Assembly (NCBI RefSeq): GCF_900102635.1
Contig: NZ_FMZQ01000009.1
Location: 124,001-188,000 of the forward strand
Length of the DNA stretch: 64,000 bases
Reading direction: 5' to 3'
DNA from: Ectopseudomonas chengduensis
GTDB lineage: Bacteria; Pseudomonadota; Gammaproteobacteria; Pseudomonadales; Pseudomonadaceae
Of this stretch, positions 19,123 through 28,714 are shown piece after piece (position 1 is the first letter of the stretch; every line of letters begins with the position of its first letter). The position numbers and the translations under genes are program-made. The notes under the pieces were generated by a model. The model was not told the DNA's origin and ran no database searches. It worked only from the letters and a program-made list of their open reading frames with translations.

Positions 19123-20358
19123 TCAGGCGCGCTCGATCTGTGCCGGCGTGCGGCGCATCAGCACCTTGCCATGGCGCACTGACACCAGCGCGTGGCCCTG
19201 GCTGCGCACCATCTCGTAATCGTCCGGCGCCGACAGGATCAGCAGGTTGGCCGGGCGACCCACTTCCAACCCATACCCTTCACCCAGGTTCAGCGCCCGC
19301 GCCGAGTTGTCGGTGATCAGATCCAGGCTGCGCTTGAGGTCTTCGTAGCCAAGCATGTGGCAGATGTGCAGGCCGGCTTCGAGGATGCGCAGGATGTTGC
19401 CGTTGCCCAGCGGGTACCAGGGATCGACGATGGAATCCTGGCCGAAGCAGACGTTCATGCCGGCGCGGTCGATCTCCGCCACGCGGGTCAGGCCGCGGCG
19501 TTTCGGGTAGGTGTCGAAGCGGCCTTGCAGGTGGATGCTCTCGGTGGGGCAGGAGATGAAGCTGATGCCGCTCATCTTCAGCAGGCGGAACAGCTTGGAG
19601 CAGTAGGCGTTGTCGTAAGAGCCCATGGCGGTGGTGTGGCTGGCGGTGACGCGCGCGCCCATGCCTCGCACGCGAGCTTCCTCGGCCAGCACCTCGAGAA
19701 AGCGCGACTGCGGGTCGTCGGTCTCGTCGCAGTGCACGTCCACCAGGCAGCCGCTGCGTTCGGCCAGGTCCATGAGGAACTTGATCGACGCCACGCCCTG
19801 GTCACGGGTGTTCTCGAAGTGCGGGATGCCGCCGACCACGTCGGCGCCCAGCTCGATGGCCTGCTCCATCAGTGCGCGACCATTGGCATAGGACTCGATG
19901 CCCTCCTGCGGGAAGGCGACGATCTGCAGGTCGATCAGGTGGCGGGTTTCCTCGCGCACTTCGAGCATGGCCTTGAGCGCGGCCAGGGTCGGGTCGGTGA
20001 CGTCGACGTGGGTGCGCACGTGCTGGATGCCATGGTCGACCAACATGTCGATGGTCTTCTTGGCGCGCGTCTTGGTGTCTTCATGGGTGACCAGCGCCTT
20101 GCGCTCGGCCCAGCGCTCGATGCCCTCGAACAGCGTGCCGCTCATGTTCCAGGCCGGCTCGCCGGCTGTGAGCGTGGCATCGAGGTGGATGTGCGGCTCG
20201 ACAAAGGGTGGCACCACGAGATTGCCGGCTGCGTCCAGGTCGCCCTCGGCGATGGGGTGCAGGGCGTGCTGGGCCTCGATGACGGCGATGCGCTCATCGT
20301 CCAGGGTGATGCGATGCAGGCCGTCGCGGCCGCGCAGGCGGGCATTGTGGATGATCAT
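19123..20358 (-). CDS. codA: Cytosine deaminase
   Basis: Amidohydrolase converting cytosine to uracil and ammonia in pyrimidine salvage. It is 411 residues. Metal and active-site motifs are EPHIHLD (His56, His58), [20 protein letters not shown] and [18 protein letters not shown], all characteristic of CodA rather than of generic dihydroorotases. It lies 11 bp after the PucR regulator and downstream of the permease, in the order codB-pucR-like-codA on one strand, so uptake, regulation and deamination share a transcript. Confidence 0.95.
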   Translation of the reverse strand: MIIHNARLRGRDGLHRITLDDERIAVIEAQHALHPIAEGDLDAAGNLVVPPFVEPHIHLDATLTAGEPAWNMSGTLFEGIERWAERKALVTHEDTKTRAKKTIDMLVDHGIQHVRTHVDVTDPTLAALKAMLEVREETRHLIDLQIVAFPQEGIESYANGRALMEQAIELGADVVGGIPHFENTRDQGVASIKFLMDLAERSGCLVDVHCDETDDPQSRFLEVLAEEARVRGMGARVTASHTTAMGSYDNAYCSKLFRLLKMSGISFISCPTESIHLQGRFDTYPKRRGLTRVAEIDRAGMNVCFGQDSIVDPWYPLGNGNILRILEAGLHICHMLGYEDLKRSLDLITDNSARALNLGEGYGLEVGRPANLLILSAPDDYEMVRSQGHALVSVRHGKVLMRRTPAQIERA

Positions 20359-20369
20359 CAGGTTTCCTC

Positions 20370-21593
20370 TCAGGCAGGCGACGACAGGCGCCGGATCAAC
20401 AGCGCAACGCTGATGTTCAGGCGGTCGTGCGGATCTTCGAACGAGCAGCCGGTCAGCGCTTCGATGCGTTGTAAACGGTAGCTCAGGGTATTGCGGTGGA
20501 CGTTGAGGCGTTGCGCGGCCAGGGCCAGGTTACCGTTCTCGGCGAACCAGGCCTCCAGCGTCGGCATCAGCACCGGTTGGTGGCGCGAGTCGTCGCCGAT
20601 CAGCGCGCCGAGCACACGTTCGACGAAGCGATCGAGCAGGCTGCGGTCGCGGATCGCACCGAGCAGCTCCAGCACGCCCAGTTCATTGAAACTGCACAGA
20701 CCCAGGCGCTCGGGAAAGCGCTGCGCCACAGCCAGGGCCTGACGCGCCTCACCCAGACCCTGGGCGAAACGTTGCGCCTCGCAGCCGGCGCTGCCCAGAC
20801 CGAGGAACAGACGTAGCGGGCCAAGCTGCGGGCGCAGTTCGTCGAGCAGCGCAGTCATGGCCTGGCGATTACGGGCTTCGGCCTGGCCGTCAGGGCAGGG
20901 CAGCAGGGCGATCCAGTGGCGGCCCTGACTGACCAGTGGCAAGGCATTGCCGAGTTCGCCGAGGCTCTGTTCCAGGCGCCGTTGCAGCAGTTGCTGACGG
21001 CTCTGCAACTGGCGCTCGGCGTCTTCATCAGGCAAGTCGCCGAACAGTTGCTCGCTGCCGTCGAGACGCAACAGCGCCACTTGACGCGGTACGTGCAGCG
21101 CCAGGCCCAGGCTGTCGCCGCGTTGCAGCAAAACGTCGAGCGACTGGTAGTCACCGTCGAGCACCTGCTCCAGCACATGCTGGCGCGAGCGGCCGAGCTG
21201 CTGCGCCTGCACCAGCGCGGTGCCGATGGCCTGGGTGACCACCACCATCTTCAGCGCGTAGGGCTGCTCGATCAGTGGCAGGTTCAGGCGCTCGGCTTCG
21301 GCGATGACGCTGGGCGGGATGGCCTGGATGAACTCGGCGCCGGTAAGGATGACCATGCCGGCGACGACGCGCTCATGACCCTCACGCACCAGGCGCAGCA
21401 GGTTGGCTTCGTCGCGCGGGTGGTTGATGCCGGTGATGAAGATCAGCTCGCCACCCATCACCCAGTCGGCGATGCCTTCGTTCTCCGCCACGTAGGGCCA
21501 GCGCACGGCATTGTCGCGTCCGGCCTGGCCAGCACGCAGGTGCATGCTGGCCAGACCGGGCAGAGCGAGCACGTCAGCGACGGTCAGGCTCAC
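20370..21593 (-). CDS. PucR-family transcriptional regulator
   Basis: Regulator of 407 residues. The N-terminal PucR sensory domain ([21 protein letters not shown] to about residue 125) senses purine or pyrimidine-related ligands in characterised relatives. The C-terminal helix-turn-helix is [30 protein letters not shown]. It overlaps codB by 4 bp (ATGA) and precedes codA, so it most likely controls this cytosine operon, probably in response to a pyrimidine. Ligand and operator are not visible. Confidence 0.9.
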   Translation of the reverse strand: MSLTVADVLALPGLASMHLRAGQAGRDNAVRWPYVAENEGIADWVMGGELIFITGINHPRDEANLLRLVREGHERVVAGMVILTGAEFIQAIPPSVIAEAERLNLPLIEQPYALKMVVVTQAIGTALVQAQQLGRSRQHVLEQVLDGDYQSLDVLLQRGDSLGLALHVPRQVALLRLDGSEQLFGDLPDEDAERQLQSRQQLLQRRLEQSLGELGNALPLVSQGRHWIALLPCPDGQAEARNRQAMTALLDELRPQLGPLRLFLGLGSAGCEAQRFAQGLGEARQALAVAQRFPERLGLCSFNELGVLELLGAIRDRSLLDRFVERVLGALIGDDSRHQPVLMPTLEAWFAENGNLALAAQRLNVHRNTLSYRLQRIEALTGCSFEDPHDRLNISVALLIRRLSSPA

Positions 21594-22861
21594 GCGCCAG
21601 CGACCTGCTGGCGGCTGGCCAGGGCCTTGTTCGCCTCGAACAGCACCACGTAGGCCAGGGCAGCCACGGCGATGCCCACCAGCGGCGCGACCCAGGGCGA
21701 GAAGTAGGCGCTCAGCGCACCGATCAGGTAGGCGCCCAGGCCGACCCAGTTGAATGCGGGCAGGCGCACATCGGCCAGTATCGGGTAGCGCGCGCGGTGG
21801 CCGTAGAAGAAGTCAGCCATGATCACACCGCCAATTGGCGGGATGATAGAACCGAGCAGAATCAGGAAGGGGATCAGCATCTCGTACATGCCGCCGATGG
21901 CCAGCAGGGTGCCGATGCCGGCGCCGACCAGGGTCACGGTCTTGCGCTTGCCAGTGCGCAGCAGGTTGCAGCCGGCTGCTGCGAAGTTGTAGATGGTGTT
22001 GTCCTGGGTGGTCCACAGGTTGAGGAACAGCATGATCACGGCAGCCATGGACAGGCCCTGCAGCACCAGCACTTCGACCACGTCCGGTTGCTGGTAGACG
22101 ATGGCGCCATAGGCACCGGCGACGATCATCAGGCCATTGCCGATGAAGAAGCCGAACAGGCTGGCCAGCACCGCGACGCGGCCGCTCTTGGCGAAGCGCG
22201 TCCAGTTGGTGGCCTGGGTGGCGCCGCTGACGAAGGTGCCGAAGACCAGGGTGATGGCCACGCTCAGGCTCATGCTCTCGGACGGTTCCACCGCGAGCAG
22301 GCCAGCGAGGCCGCCGATATCACGGGTGGCGATCCACAGCGAAGCCACCAGCAGCACCAGCATGGCCGGCACGGCGACGCGCGAGAGCAGATCCAGGCCC
22401 TTGTAGCCGACGAAGGCGGTGAGGCAGAAACCGAAGCCGAACAGCACCATCAGCGGGATGGTCAGGCCTTCGGGCAGGCCGAGAATCTTCACCAGGACGA
22501 TGGCGATGGTCGCCGTGCCCCAGGCGTACCAGCCGATCTGGGTGAAGCCAAGAAGCATGTCGGACAGCTTGCTGCCCACCTCGCCGAAGCAGAAACGGCC
22601 CATCAGTACCGAGTTCAGCCCACTGCGGCAGGCGATCAGACCCAGTACGGCAGCATACAGACCGAGTAGCAGGTTACCGATCACTGCAGCCCAGAGCAGG
22701 GTGGTGAAGTCGAAGGCCATACCGATCTTGCCGCCAGCGAACATGGTGGCGGTGAAGAAGGTGAAACCGAACAACAGGATGGCGGTGGAGAACAGCCCCT
22801 TGCGCGCGCCGTTGGGCACCTCGCTCAGGGGGTAATCGCTATCGGGGGTGGCGTTGCTCAT
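21590..22861 (-). CDS. codB: Cytosine permease
   Basis: Nucleobase:cation symporter-1 family importer, 423 residues with about twelve hydrophobic helices. The N-terminus SDYPLSEVPNGARKGLFSTAIL and the helix TFFTATMFAGGKIGMAF match CodB. The open frame reaches 22984, but MSNATPDSDYPL at 22861 is the natural start because upstream residues are basic and unlike the family. It is the first gene of the codB-pucR-codA unit; its promoter must lie between 22862 and about 23000. Confidence 0.93.
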   Translation of the reverse strand: MSNATPDSDYPLSEVPNGARKGLFSTAILLFGFTFFTATMFAGGKIGMAFDFTTLLWAAVIGNLLLGLYAAVLGLIACRSGLNSVLMGRFCFGEVGSKLSDMLLGFTQIGWYAWGTATIAIVLVKILGLPEGLTIPLMVLFGFGFCLTAFVGYKGLDLLSRVAVPAMLVLLVASLWIATRDIGGLAGLLAVEPSESMSLSVAITLVFGTFVSGATQATNWTRFAKSGRVAVLASLFGFFIGNGLMIVAGAYGAIVYQQPDVVEVLVLQGLSMAAVIMLFLNLWTTQDNTIYNFAAAGCNLLRTGKRKTVTLVGAGIGTLLAIGGMYEMLIPFLILLGSIIPPIGGVIMADFFYGHRARYPILADVRLPAFNWVGLGAYLIGALSAYFSPWVAPLVGIAVAALAYVVLFEANKALASRQQVAGA

Positions 22862-23070
22862 GGACCTGGCTCCGGTGAGGGTGTGAAGCCTTGGCGATAG
22901 CAGGGGGCGTGCCAGAAAGCAGCGCAGCGGGCTGCTTGGTAAGGTAGTCAAAGGGTTTTGTGCGAAACGCACAAGGAAACGCACTTATACGGCGCCAGGT
23001 CGCTCAAGGTTTGTGAGTGTAGAACAAAAGTGGTGCGCGACGCAGCGGTCGCGCACCAGTGTGTGGCGAT

Positions 23071-23541
23071 TCAGTTGACGGTGACCTGCGGCATCGGTGG
23101 CATCGTTACGGTCTGCTCGCTGGCCGGGGCGAGCACTTCGGCTTCGCCATCGACCACTTGCTTGCCGTCCTGGTTGAACACGCGGGTGGCGATACGCACG
23201 CGGTTCTTCGGCAGTTTTTCCAGTACTTCCAGCTTCACGGTAAGGGTATCGCCGAGTTTTACCGGGCGGGTGAACTTGAGCTGTTGGCCAAGGTAGATGG
23301 TGCCCGGGCCAGGCAGGCGGCAGGCAATGGCGGCACTGATCAGCGCACCGGTGAACATGCCATGGGCGATGCGCTCCTTGAACATGGTCTCGGCGGCGAA
23401 GGCGGCGTCCAGGTGTACCGGGTTGTTGTCGCCGGATACCGCAGCGAACAGTTGCACGTCGCGTTCTTCGACCTGCTTTTCGAAGCTCGCCTGCTGGCCA
23501 ATTTCGAGGGCTTCGTAGGGGATATTGGTTACCTGGGTCAT
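23071..23541 (-). CDS. MaoC-like (R)-specific enoyl-CoA hydratase
   Basis: Hot-dog fold protein of 156 residues with the hydratase-2 motif: Asp and His in VSGDNNPVHLDAAFAAETMF, followed by IAHGMFTGALISA. These proteins hydrate trans-2-enoyl-CoA and often feed PHA or beta-oxidation side paths. The ATG at 23541 follows AAGGAG; a GTG two codons upstream is less likely. It overlaps the lipase stop as ATGA. The maoC-lipase-fadD2-fadD1 order is that of P. aeruginosa PA3302-PA3299. Confidence 0.92.
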   Translation of the reverse strand: MTQVTNIPYEALEIGQQASFEKQVEERDVQLFAAVSGDNNPVHLDAAFAAETMFKERIAHGMFTGALISAAIACRLPGPGTIYLGQQLKFTRPVKLGDTLTVKLEVLEKLPKNRVRIATRVFNQDGKQVVDGEAEVLAPASEQTVTMPPMPQVTVN

Positions 23542-24488
23542 GGACACTCCTTGATTGGGCTTCGACCATGGCTCAGCGCCTGCTGCAGCCAGTCGATCAG
23601 GTGGGCGGTGACCTCGTCGCGATTGCTCTCGTTGAGCAGCTCATGACGGGCCTCGGGATAAATCTTCAGTTGCACGTCGCGCACGCCGGCCTCGCGCAGG
23701 GCGCCAGCCAGATCACTCAGGCGCTTGCCGTCGCTGACCGGATCGCGCGAGCCGCCGATCACCAGCAGCGGCAAGTCGGCATCGATCTGCGCCAGGTTGC
23801 TGGGCGGGGTGATGTGCTGCAGGCCATCGAGCAGGTCGCACCACAACTGCGTGGTGCAGACGAAACCGCACAGCGGATCGGTCACGTATTTGTCCACTTC
23901 CGCCGGGTCGCGGCTGAGCCAGTCGAAGGCCGTACGGTTGGGCTTGAAAGCCTTGTTGAACGAGCCGAAGGAGAGAAAATCGATGACCTTGCTGCGCCCT
24001 TTGGGGCCCAGGCGCCAGCGCTCGAAGCCGGCGATCAGTCTGGCGGCCTTGTACAGCGCCACGGGCTGGTAATTGGAGCCCGACAGCACGGCGCCCTGCA
24101 GGCTGCAGCTATGGCCCAGCAGATAGGCCATACCGATGTAGCTGCCCATGCTGTGGCCGAACAGGAAGATTGGCGTATGCGGGTGCTGCTGGCGAATGTG
24201 GTGGTTGAGGGTGGACAGGTCGCCGACCACCTTGCTCCAGCCGTCTTCATCGGCGTAGTGGCCAAGGGTGCCGCGTTCGGCGGTAGCGCCATGGCCGCGC
24301 TGATCCAGCGCGTAGAGCGCGAAGCCTGCCGCGACCAGGGCTTCAGCCAGGCGTGCGTAGCGCAGGCTGTGCTCGGCCATACCATGGGCCAGCATGACCG
24401 CCGCGCGTGGCGGCTCGTCGCCGTACCAGTGATTGACCTGCAATGGCGTGCCATCGCTGGCGTTGATAACGAAGGCGTCGTGGCGCAT
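23538..24488 (-). CDS. Alpha/beta hydrolase, monoacylglycerol lipase-like
   Basis: Soluble hydrolase of 316 residues in the serine aminopeptidase S33 / Hydrolase_4 family. The nucleophile is the serine of GHSMGSYIG near residue 106, the acid is probably in GGSRDPVSDG and the base is the His of ARHELLNES. The oxyanion HG lies in MLAHGMAEHS. The open frame begins at 24545, but MRHDAFVINASDGTPLQVNHW at 24488 is the family-like start. Divergent from fadD2; likely supplies fatty acids to the neighbouring CoA ligases. Confidence 0.9.
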   Translation of the reverse strand: MRHDAFVINASDGTPLQVNHWYGDEPPRAAVMLAHGMAEHSLRYARLAEALVAAGFALYALDQRGHGATAERGTLGHYADEDGWSKVVGDLSTLNHHIRQQHPHTPIFLFGHSMGSYIGMAYLLGHSCSLQGAVLSGSNYQPVALYKAARLIAGFERWRLGPKGRSKVIDFLSFGSFNKAFKPNRTAFDWLSRDPAEVDKYVTDPLCGFVCTTQLWCDLLDGLQHITPPSNLAQIDADLPLLVIGGSRDPVSDGKRLSDLAGALREAGVRDVQLKIYPEARHELLNESNRDEVTAHLIDWLQQALSHGRSPIKECP

Positions 24489-24720
24489 GGCGAATCCTTG
24501 TGCCGGGAGTTGGCGGCATTGTGCACCTTGGCCGTCATCACGCAAAGCACAGTCGAATTTCCATCGAGCCGCAAAGATCGGTTACGAATCACTACATTTA
24601 TTGGGAAATTCAGCCCATCAATGACGCCTTCGAGCTATTTGCGGCGCCGCTCTGAACTGCTACTTTCCGGGCAGTCCCGCACTGCGGGCCAGATCACTTC
24701 AGGGGAAGAGGACAAGAACA

Positions 24721-26409
24721 ATGCAACCTGATTTCTGGAACGACAAGCGCGCTCCCGGCGTGCCTAACGATATCGACCTGTCCAGCTACAAGTCGGTGAT
24801 CGAAGTATTCGAGCGCTCATGCAAACGTTTCGCCGACCGTCCGGCCTTCAGCAATCTCGGCGTGACGCTGACCTATGCCGAGCTGGATCGTCTCTCCGCG
24901 ACCTTCGCCGCCTACCTGCAGAAGCACACCGACCTGAAGCCGGGCGATCGTATCGCGGTGCAGATGCCCAACGTGCTGCAGTATCCCATCGCCGTGTTCG
25001 GCGCCATGCGCGCAGGGCTGATCGTGGTCAACACCAACCCGCTGTACACCGCGCGCGAGATGCGCCACCAGTTCAAGGATGCCGGGGTGAGAGCGCTGGT
25101 GTACCTGAACATGTTCGGCAAGCTGGTGCAGGAAGTGCTGCCGGATACCGAGATCGAGTACCTGATCGAAGCCAAGATGGGCGACATGCTGCCGAGTCTC
25201 AAGGGCTGGCTGGTCAACACCGTGGTGAAGAAGGTCAAGAAGATGGTGCCCGACTACCATCTGCCCCAGGCCATTGCCTTCAAGCAGGTGCTCAAGCAGG
25301 GCCACGGCCAGACGCTGGCGCCGGTCAAGGTCGGTCACGACGATATCGCCGTGCTGCAATACACCGGCGGTACCACCGGCGTGGCCAAGGGCGCCATGCT
25401 CACCCACGGCAACCTGGTGGCCAACATGCTGCAGGTGGACGCCTGCCTGGCGCAGCTCGGTGATGACGGCACGCCGCTGATGAAGCAGGGGCAGGAGATC
25501 ATGATCGCGCCGCTGCCGCTTTACCACATCTATGCCTTCACCGCGAACTGCATGTGCATGATGGTCAACGGCAACCAGAACGTGTTGATCACCAATCCGC
25601 GCGACATCCCCGGCTTCGTCAAGGAGCTGGGCAAGTGGAAATTTTCTGCGCTGCTGGGTCTGAACACCCTGTTCGTCGCGCTGATGGATCACCCCGAGTT
25701 CAAGAACCTCGACTTCTCCAACCTCAAGGTCACCAACTCCGGCGGTACGGCGCTGGTCAAGGCCACCGCCGAGCGTTGGCAGCAGATGACCGGCTGCACC
25801 GTGGTGGAAGGTTACGGCCTGACCGAAACCTCGCCGGTGGCCAGTACCAACCCCTATGGCGACAAGGCGCGCCTGGGCACTGTCGGCATTCCGGTGCCGG
25901 GCACGGCGTTCAAAGTGATCGACGACGACGGCAACGAGATGCCGCTGGGCGAGCGCGGCGAGCTGTGCATCAAGGGGCCGCAGGTGATGAAGGGCTACTG
26001 GCAGCGTGAGGAAGCGACCGCCGAAGTGCTCGACGCCGAGGGCTGGTTCAAGACCGGCGACATCGCGGTGATCGACCCGGACGGCTTCGTGCGTATCGTC
26101 GACCGCAAGAAGGACATGATCATCGTCTCCGGCTTCAACGTGTACCCCAACGAGATCGAGGACGTGGTCATGGCCCACCCGAAAGTCGCCAGCTGCGCGG
26201 CCATCGGCGTGCCGGACGAGAAGTCCGGCGAGGTGGTCAAGCTGTTTGTGGTGCCGCGTGATGGCGGCGTCACCGTCGAGGAGCTCAAGGCCTATTGCAA
26301 GGAAAACTTCACCGGCTACAAGGTGCCCAAGCACATCGTGTTCAAGGACTCGCTGCCGATGACCCCGGTCGGTAAGATCCTGCGTCGCGAGCTGCGCGAC
26401 ATCGCCTGA
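24721..26409 (+). CDS. fadD2: Long-chain fatty acid-CoA ligase FadD2
   Basis: Activates fatty acids to acyl-CoA with ATP for beta-oxidation; membrane-associated. It has 562 residues. The AMP-binding signature is YTGGTTGVAKGAML near residue 214, followed by GYGLTETSP and the C-terminal hinge VDRKKDMIIVSGFNVYPNEIE and catalytic lysine in PMTPVGKILRREL. The N-terminus MQPDFWNDKRAPGVPND is the FadD2 type. It is preceded by GAAGAGG and followed by its own terminator, so it is transcribed separately from fadD1. Confidence 0.95.
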   Translation: MQPDFWNDKRAPGVPNDIDLSSYKSVIEVFERSCKRFADRPAFSNLGVTLTYAELDRLSATFAAYLQKHTDLKPGDRIAVQMPNVLQYPIAVFGAMRAGLIVVNTNPLYTAREMRHQFKDAGVRALVYLNMFGKLVQEVLPDTEIEYLIEAKMGDMLPSLKGWLVNTVVKKVKKMVPDYHLPQAIAFKQVLKQGHGQTLAPVKVGHDDIAVLQYTGGTTGVAKGAMLTHGNLVANMLQVDACLAQLGDDGTPLMKQGQEIMIAPLPLYHIYAFTANCMCMMVNGNQNVLITNPRDIPGFVKELGKWKFSALLGLNTLFVALMDHPEFKNLDFSNLKVTNSGGTALVKATAERWQQMTGCTVVEGYGLTETSPVASTNPYGDKARLGTVGIPVPGTAFKVIDDDGNEMPLGERGELCIKGPQVMKGYWQREEATAEVLDAEGWFKTGDIAVIDPDGFVRIVDRKKDMIIVSGFNVYPNEIEDVVMAHPKVASCAAIGVPDEKSGEVVKLFVVPRDGGVTVEELKAYCKENFTGYKVPKHIVFKDSLPMTPVGKILRRELRDIA

Positions 26410-26412
26410 CCC

Positions 26413-26445
26413 AAAGCCCCTCCCCACTGCAGGGGGAGGGGCTTT
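26413..26445 (+). terminator. Terminator hairpin after fadD2
   Basis: Two perfect 13-bp arms (AAAGCCCCTCCCC at 26413-26425 and its complement at 26433-26445) around a 7-base loop. The stem ends in TTT; there is no longer U tract, so efficiency is uncertain, but the A/T ends suit bidirectional action. Confidence 0.85.
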
Positions 26446-26800
26446 CCCGCCTCAACTGTCCTCGGGCAGTCCAATTGTTGTGATTTGGTAACTACCTTCG
26501 CGTGTTTCATGCAGCCCAGTGCTGCATCACCGGCAGAGACGAGCTAGGCTCTACGCGCTGCAATATGCGAGCTAGAGGCTTTTCGCGGGGTAACTAAGAC
26601 AAGGATGGCCTGTGACTTTGCGGTCTTTTTTGGTCACTTTTGCGACTCTCAAGGCCATGTTTGGTGCTGGTCGGCCTCTGGCAAAGCTGCTACTCTCGGC
26701 GCGCTTCCGGGCCCTGGGCCAGCGGGAAAGCGAGCTATACACACAACAAACAACCGCCGTCGCGCGGTGAAGATCAGCTGTTGCTTAGGAGTGGGCTTCC
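26446..26800 (+). promoter_or_regulatory. fadD2-fadD1 intergenic region
   Basis: A 355-bp stretch with no convincing gene. It contains a 7-bp perfect inverted repeat ATGCAGC-N5-GCTGCAT at 26509-26527 and must hold the fadD1 promoter. AGGAG near 26788 is the fadD1 ribosome-binding site. No clear PsrA or FadR-type operator was recognised. Confidence 0.5.
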
Positions 26801-28489
26801 ATGACCGAAAACTTCTGGAAGGACAAGTATCCCGTTGGGGTTGCTGCCGAAATCAATCCCGATCAGTACCCGAACATCCTCGCGGTATTGAAAGAGTCCT
26901 GCCAACGCTTCGCCGACAAGCCTGCTTTCAGCAACCTGGGCAAGACGCTCACCTACGGCGAGATCTACAAGCTCTCCGGTGACTTCGCCGCCTACCTGCA
27001 GAAGCACACCGATCTCAAGCCTGGCGACCGCATCGCCGTACAACTGCCCAACGTCCTGCAGTACCCCATCGTGGTATTTGGTGCCATGCGCGCCGGCCTG
27101 GTGGTGGTCAACACCAACCCGCTGTACACCGCGCGGGAAATGGAGCACCAGTTCAACGACTCCGGCGCCAAGGCGCTGATCTGCCTGGCCAACATGGCCC
27201 ACCTGGCCGAACAGGTCGTGCCCAAGACCGGTGTCAAAACCGTGATCGTCACCGAAGTTGGCGACATGCTGCCGACCTTCAAGCGTCTGCTGGTCAATGC
27301 CGTGATCAAGCACGTGAAGAAGATGGTGCCGGCCTACAACCTGCCCAAGGCGGTCAAACTCAACGACGCCCTGGCCAAGGGCCGTGGTCAGAGTTTTGCC
27401 GAGGCCACTCCGAGCAACGATGACATCGCCGTGCTGCAGTACACCGGCGGCACCACTGGCGTAGCCAAGGGCGCGATGCTCACTCATCGCAACCTGGTGG
27501 CCAACATGCTGCAGGTCAAGGCACTGATGGGCGCCAACCTCAATGAAGGTTGCGAGGTGCTGATCGCGCCGCTGCCGCTTTATCACATCTACGCCTTCAC
27601 CTTTCACTGCATGGCGATGATGCTGATCGGTGGCCACAACATCCTGCTGACCAACCCGCGCGACCTGCCGGCGGTGGTCAAGGACCTGGCCAAGTACCGC
27701 TTCACCGGTTTCGTCGGCCTCAATACCCTGTTCGTTGCCCTGTGCAACAACGAGGACTTCCGCAAGCTGGACTTCTCCAGCCTCAAGCTCACCGTCTCCG
27801 GCGGCATGGCCCTGCAACTGGCTACCGCCGAGCGCTGGAAGGAAGTCACTGGCTGCGCCATCTGCGAAGGCTTCGGCATGACCGAGACCAGCCCGGTGGC
27901 CACGGTCAACCCGTTCAGCGCCATCCAGCTCGGCACCATCGGCATTCCGGTGCCCTCGACCCTGTGCAAGATCGTCAACGACGACGGTCAGGAACTGGCG
28001 ATCGGCGAGATCGGCGAGCTGTGCGTGAAAGGCCCGCAGGTGATGAAGGGCTACTGGCAACGCCAGGAAGCCACCGACGAAATCCTCGACGCCGAAGGCT
28101 GGCTGAAGACCGGCGACATCGGTCTGATCCAGGAAGACGGCTACCTGCGTATCGTCGACCGCAAGAAGGACATGATTCTGGTGTCCGGCTTCAACGTCTA
28201 CCCGAACGAACTGGAAGACGTGCTGGCAACCCTGCCGGGCGTGCTGCAGTGTGCCGCCATCGGTATTCCGGACGAAAAATCCGGCGAGGCGATCAAAGTG
28301 TTCGTCGTGGTCAAACCAGGCGAGAGTGTGACCAAGGAGCAGGTGATGGAGCACATGCGCGCCAACCTCACCGGCTACAAGGTACCCAAGGCCGTCGAGT
28401 TCCGCGACATGCTGCCGACCACCAATGTCGGCAAGATCCTGCGTCGCGAACTGCGCGACGAAGAGCTGAAGAAGCTGGGCAAGAAGTGA
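26801..28489 (+). CDS. fadD1: Long-chain fatty acid-CoA ligase FadD1
   Basis: Second acyl-CoA ligase, also 562 residues and collinear with FadD2, showing an old tandem duplication. Motifs are YTGGTTGVAKGAML, GFGMTETSP, VDRKKDMILVSGFNVYPNELE and TNVGKILRREL. The N-terminus MTENFWKDKYPVGVAAEINPDQ is the FadD1 type. In P. aeruginosa the two enzymes differ in chain-length preference; the same division is inferred here. A strong terminator follows, and the next core neighbour expected downstream (hrpA) is displaced by over 13 kb. Confidence 0.95.
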   Translation: MTENFWKDKYPVGVAAEINPDQYPNILAVLKESCQRFADKPAFSNLGKTLTYGEIYKLSGDFAAYLQKHTDLKPGDRIAVQLPNVLQYPIVVFGAMRAGLVVVNTNPLYTAREMEHQFNDSGAKALICLANMAHLAEQVVPKTGVKTVIVTEVGDMLPTFKRLLVNAVIKHVKKMVPAYNLPKAVKLNDALAKGRGQSFAEATPSNDDIAVLQYTGGTTGVAKGAMLTHRNLVANMLQVKALMGANLNEGCEVLIAPLPLYHIYAFTFHCMAMMLIGGHNILLTNPRDLPAVVKDLAKYRFTGFVGLNTLFVALCNNEDFRKLDFSSLKLTVSGGMALQLATAERWKEVTGCAICEGFGMTETSPVATVNPFSAIQLGTIGIPVPSTLCKIVNDDGQELAIGEIGELCVKGPQVMKGYWQRQEATDEILDAEGWLKTGDIGLIQEDGYLRIVDRKKDMILVSGFNVYPNELEDVLATLPGVLQCAAIGIPDEKSGEAIKVFVVVKPGESVTKEQVMEHMRANLTGYKVPKAVEFRDMLPTTNVGKILRRELRDEELKKLGKK

Positions 28490-28507
28490 TTCGAGCCTGC
28501 TGAAACG

Positions 28508-28531
28508 AAAACCCGCTACGGCGGGTTTTTT
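28508..28531 (+). terminator. Rho-independent terminator of fadD1
   Basis: Stem AAAACCCGC pairs with GCGGGTTTT around a TACG loop, running into a T tract at 28526-28531. A classic intrinsic terminator 18 bp after the fadD1 stop. Confidence 0.93.
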
Positions 28532-28682
28532 ATTGCCTGGCGACCTGGATGGTAGGGCCGCTAGGGCGTACTCGGCTTTGGCTTCCTGCGTCGCTCTACC
28601 TCCTGCATCCATGCAGTCGTCGCGAAGCAGTACGCCGCCAGAGTTTCGCTGGAATGGCGTGGTGCCTGGTGTGGCATGGCTC

Positions 28683-28713
28683 GGCGGACTGTTCGCTTCG
28701 CTCCTGAGTCCGC
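28683..28713. repeat. Inverted repeat GGCGGACT / AGTCCGCC
   Basis: Perfect 8-bp arms (28683-28690 and 28706-28713) with a 15-bp spacer, in the gap between fadD1 and the convergent MFS gene. It abuts the MFS stop and could be part of a terminator or a dispersed repeat. Confidence 0.5.
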
Positions 28714-28714
28714 C

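Noticed and set aside
24817..28612. Two very long minus-strand frames opposite fadD2 and fadD1
   Set aside because: They mirror each other because fadD1 and fadD2 are paralogues; the translated products are His/Gln/Val-rich and not protein-like.
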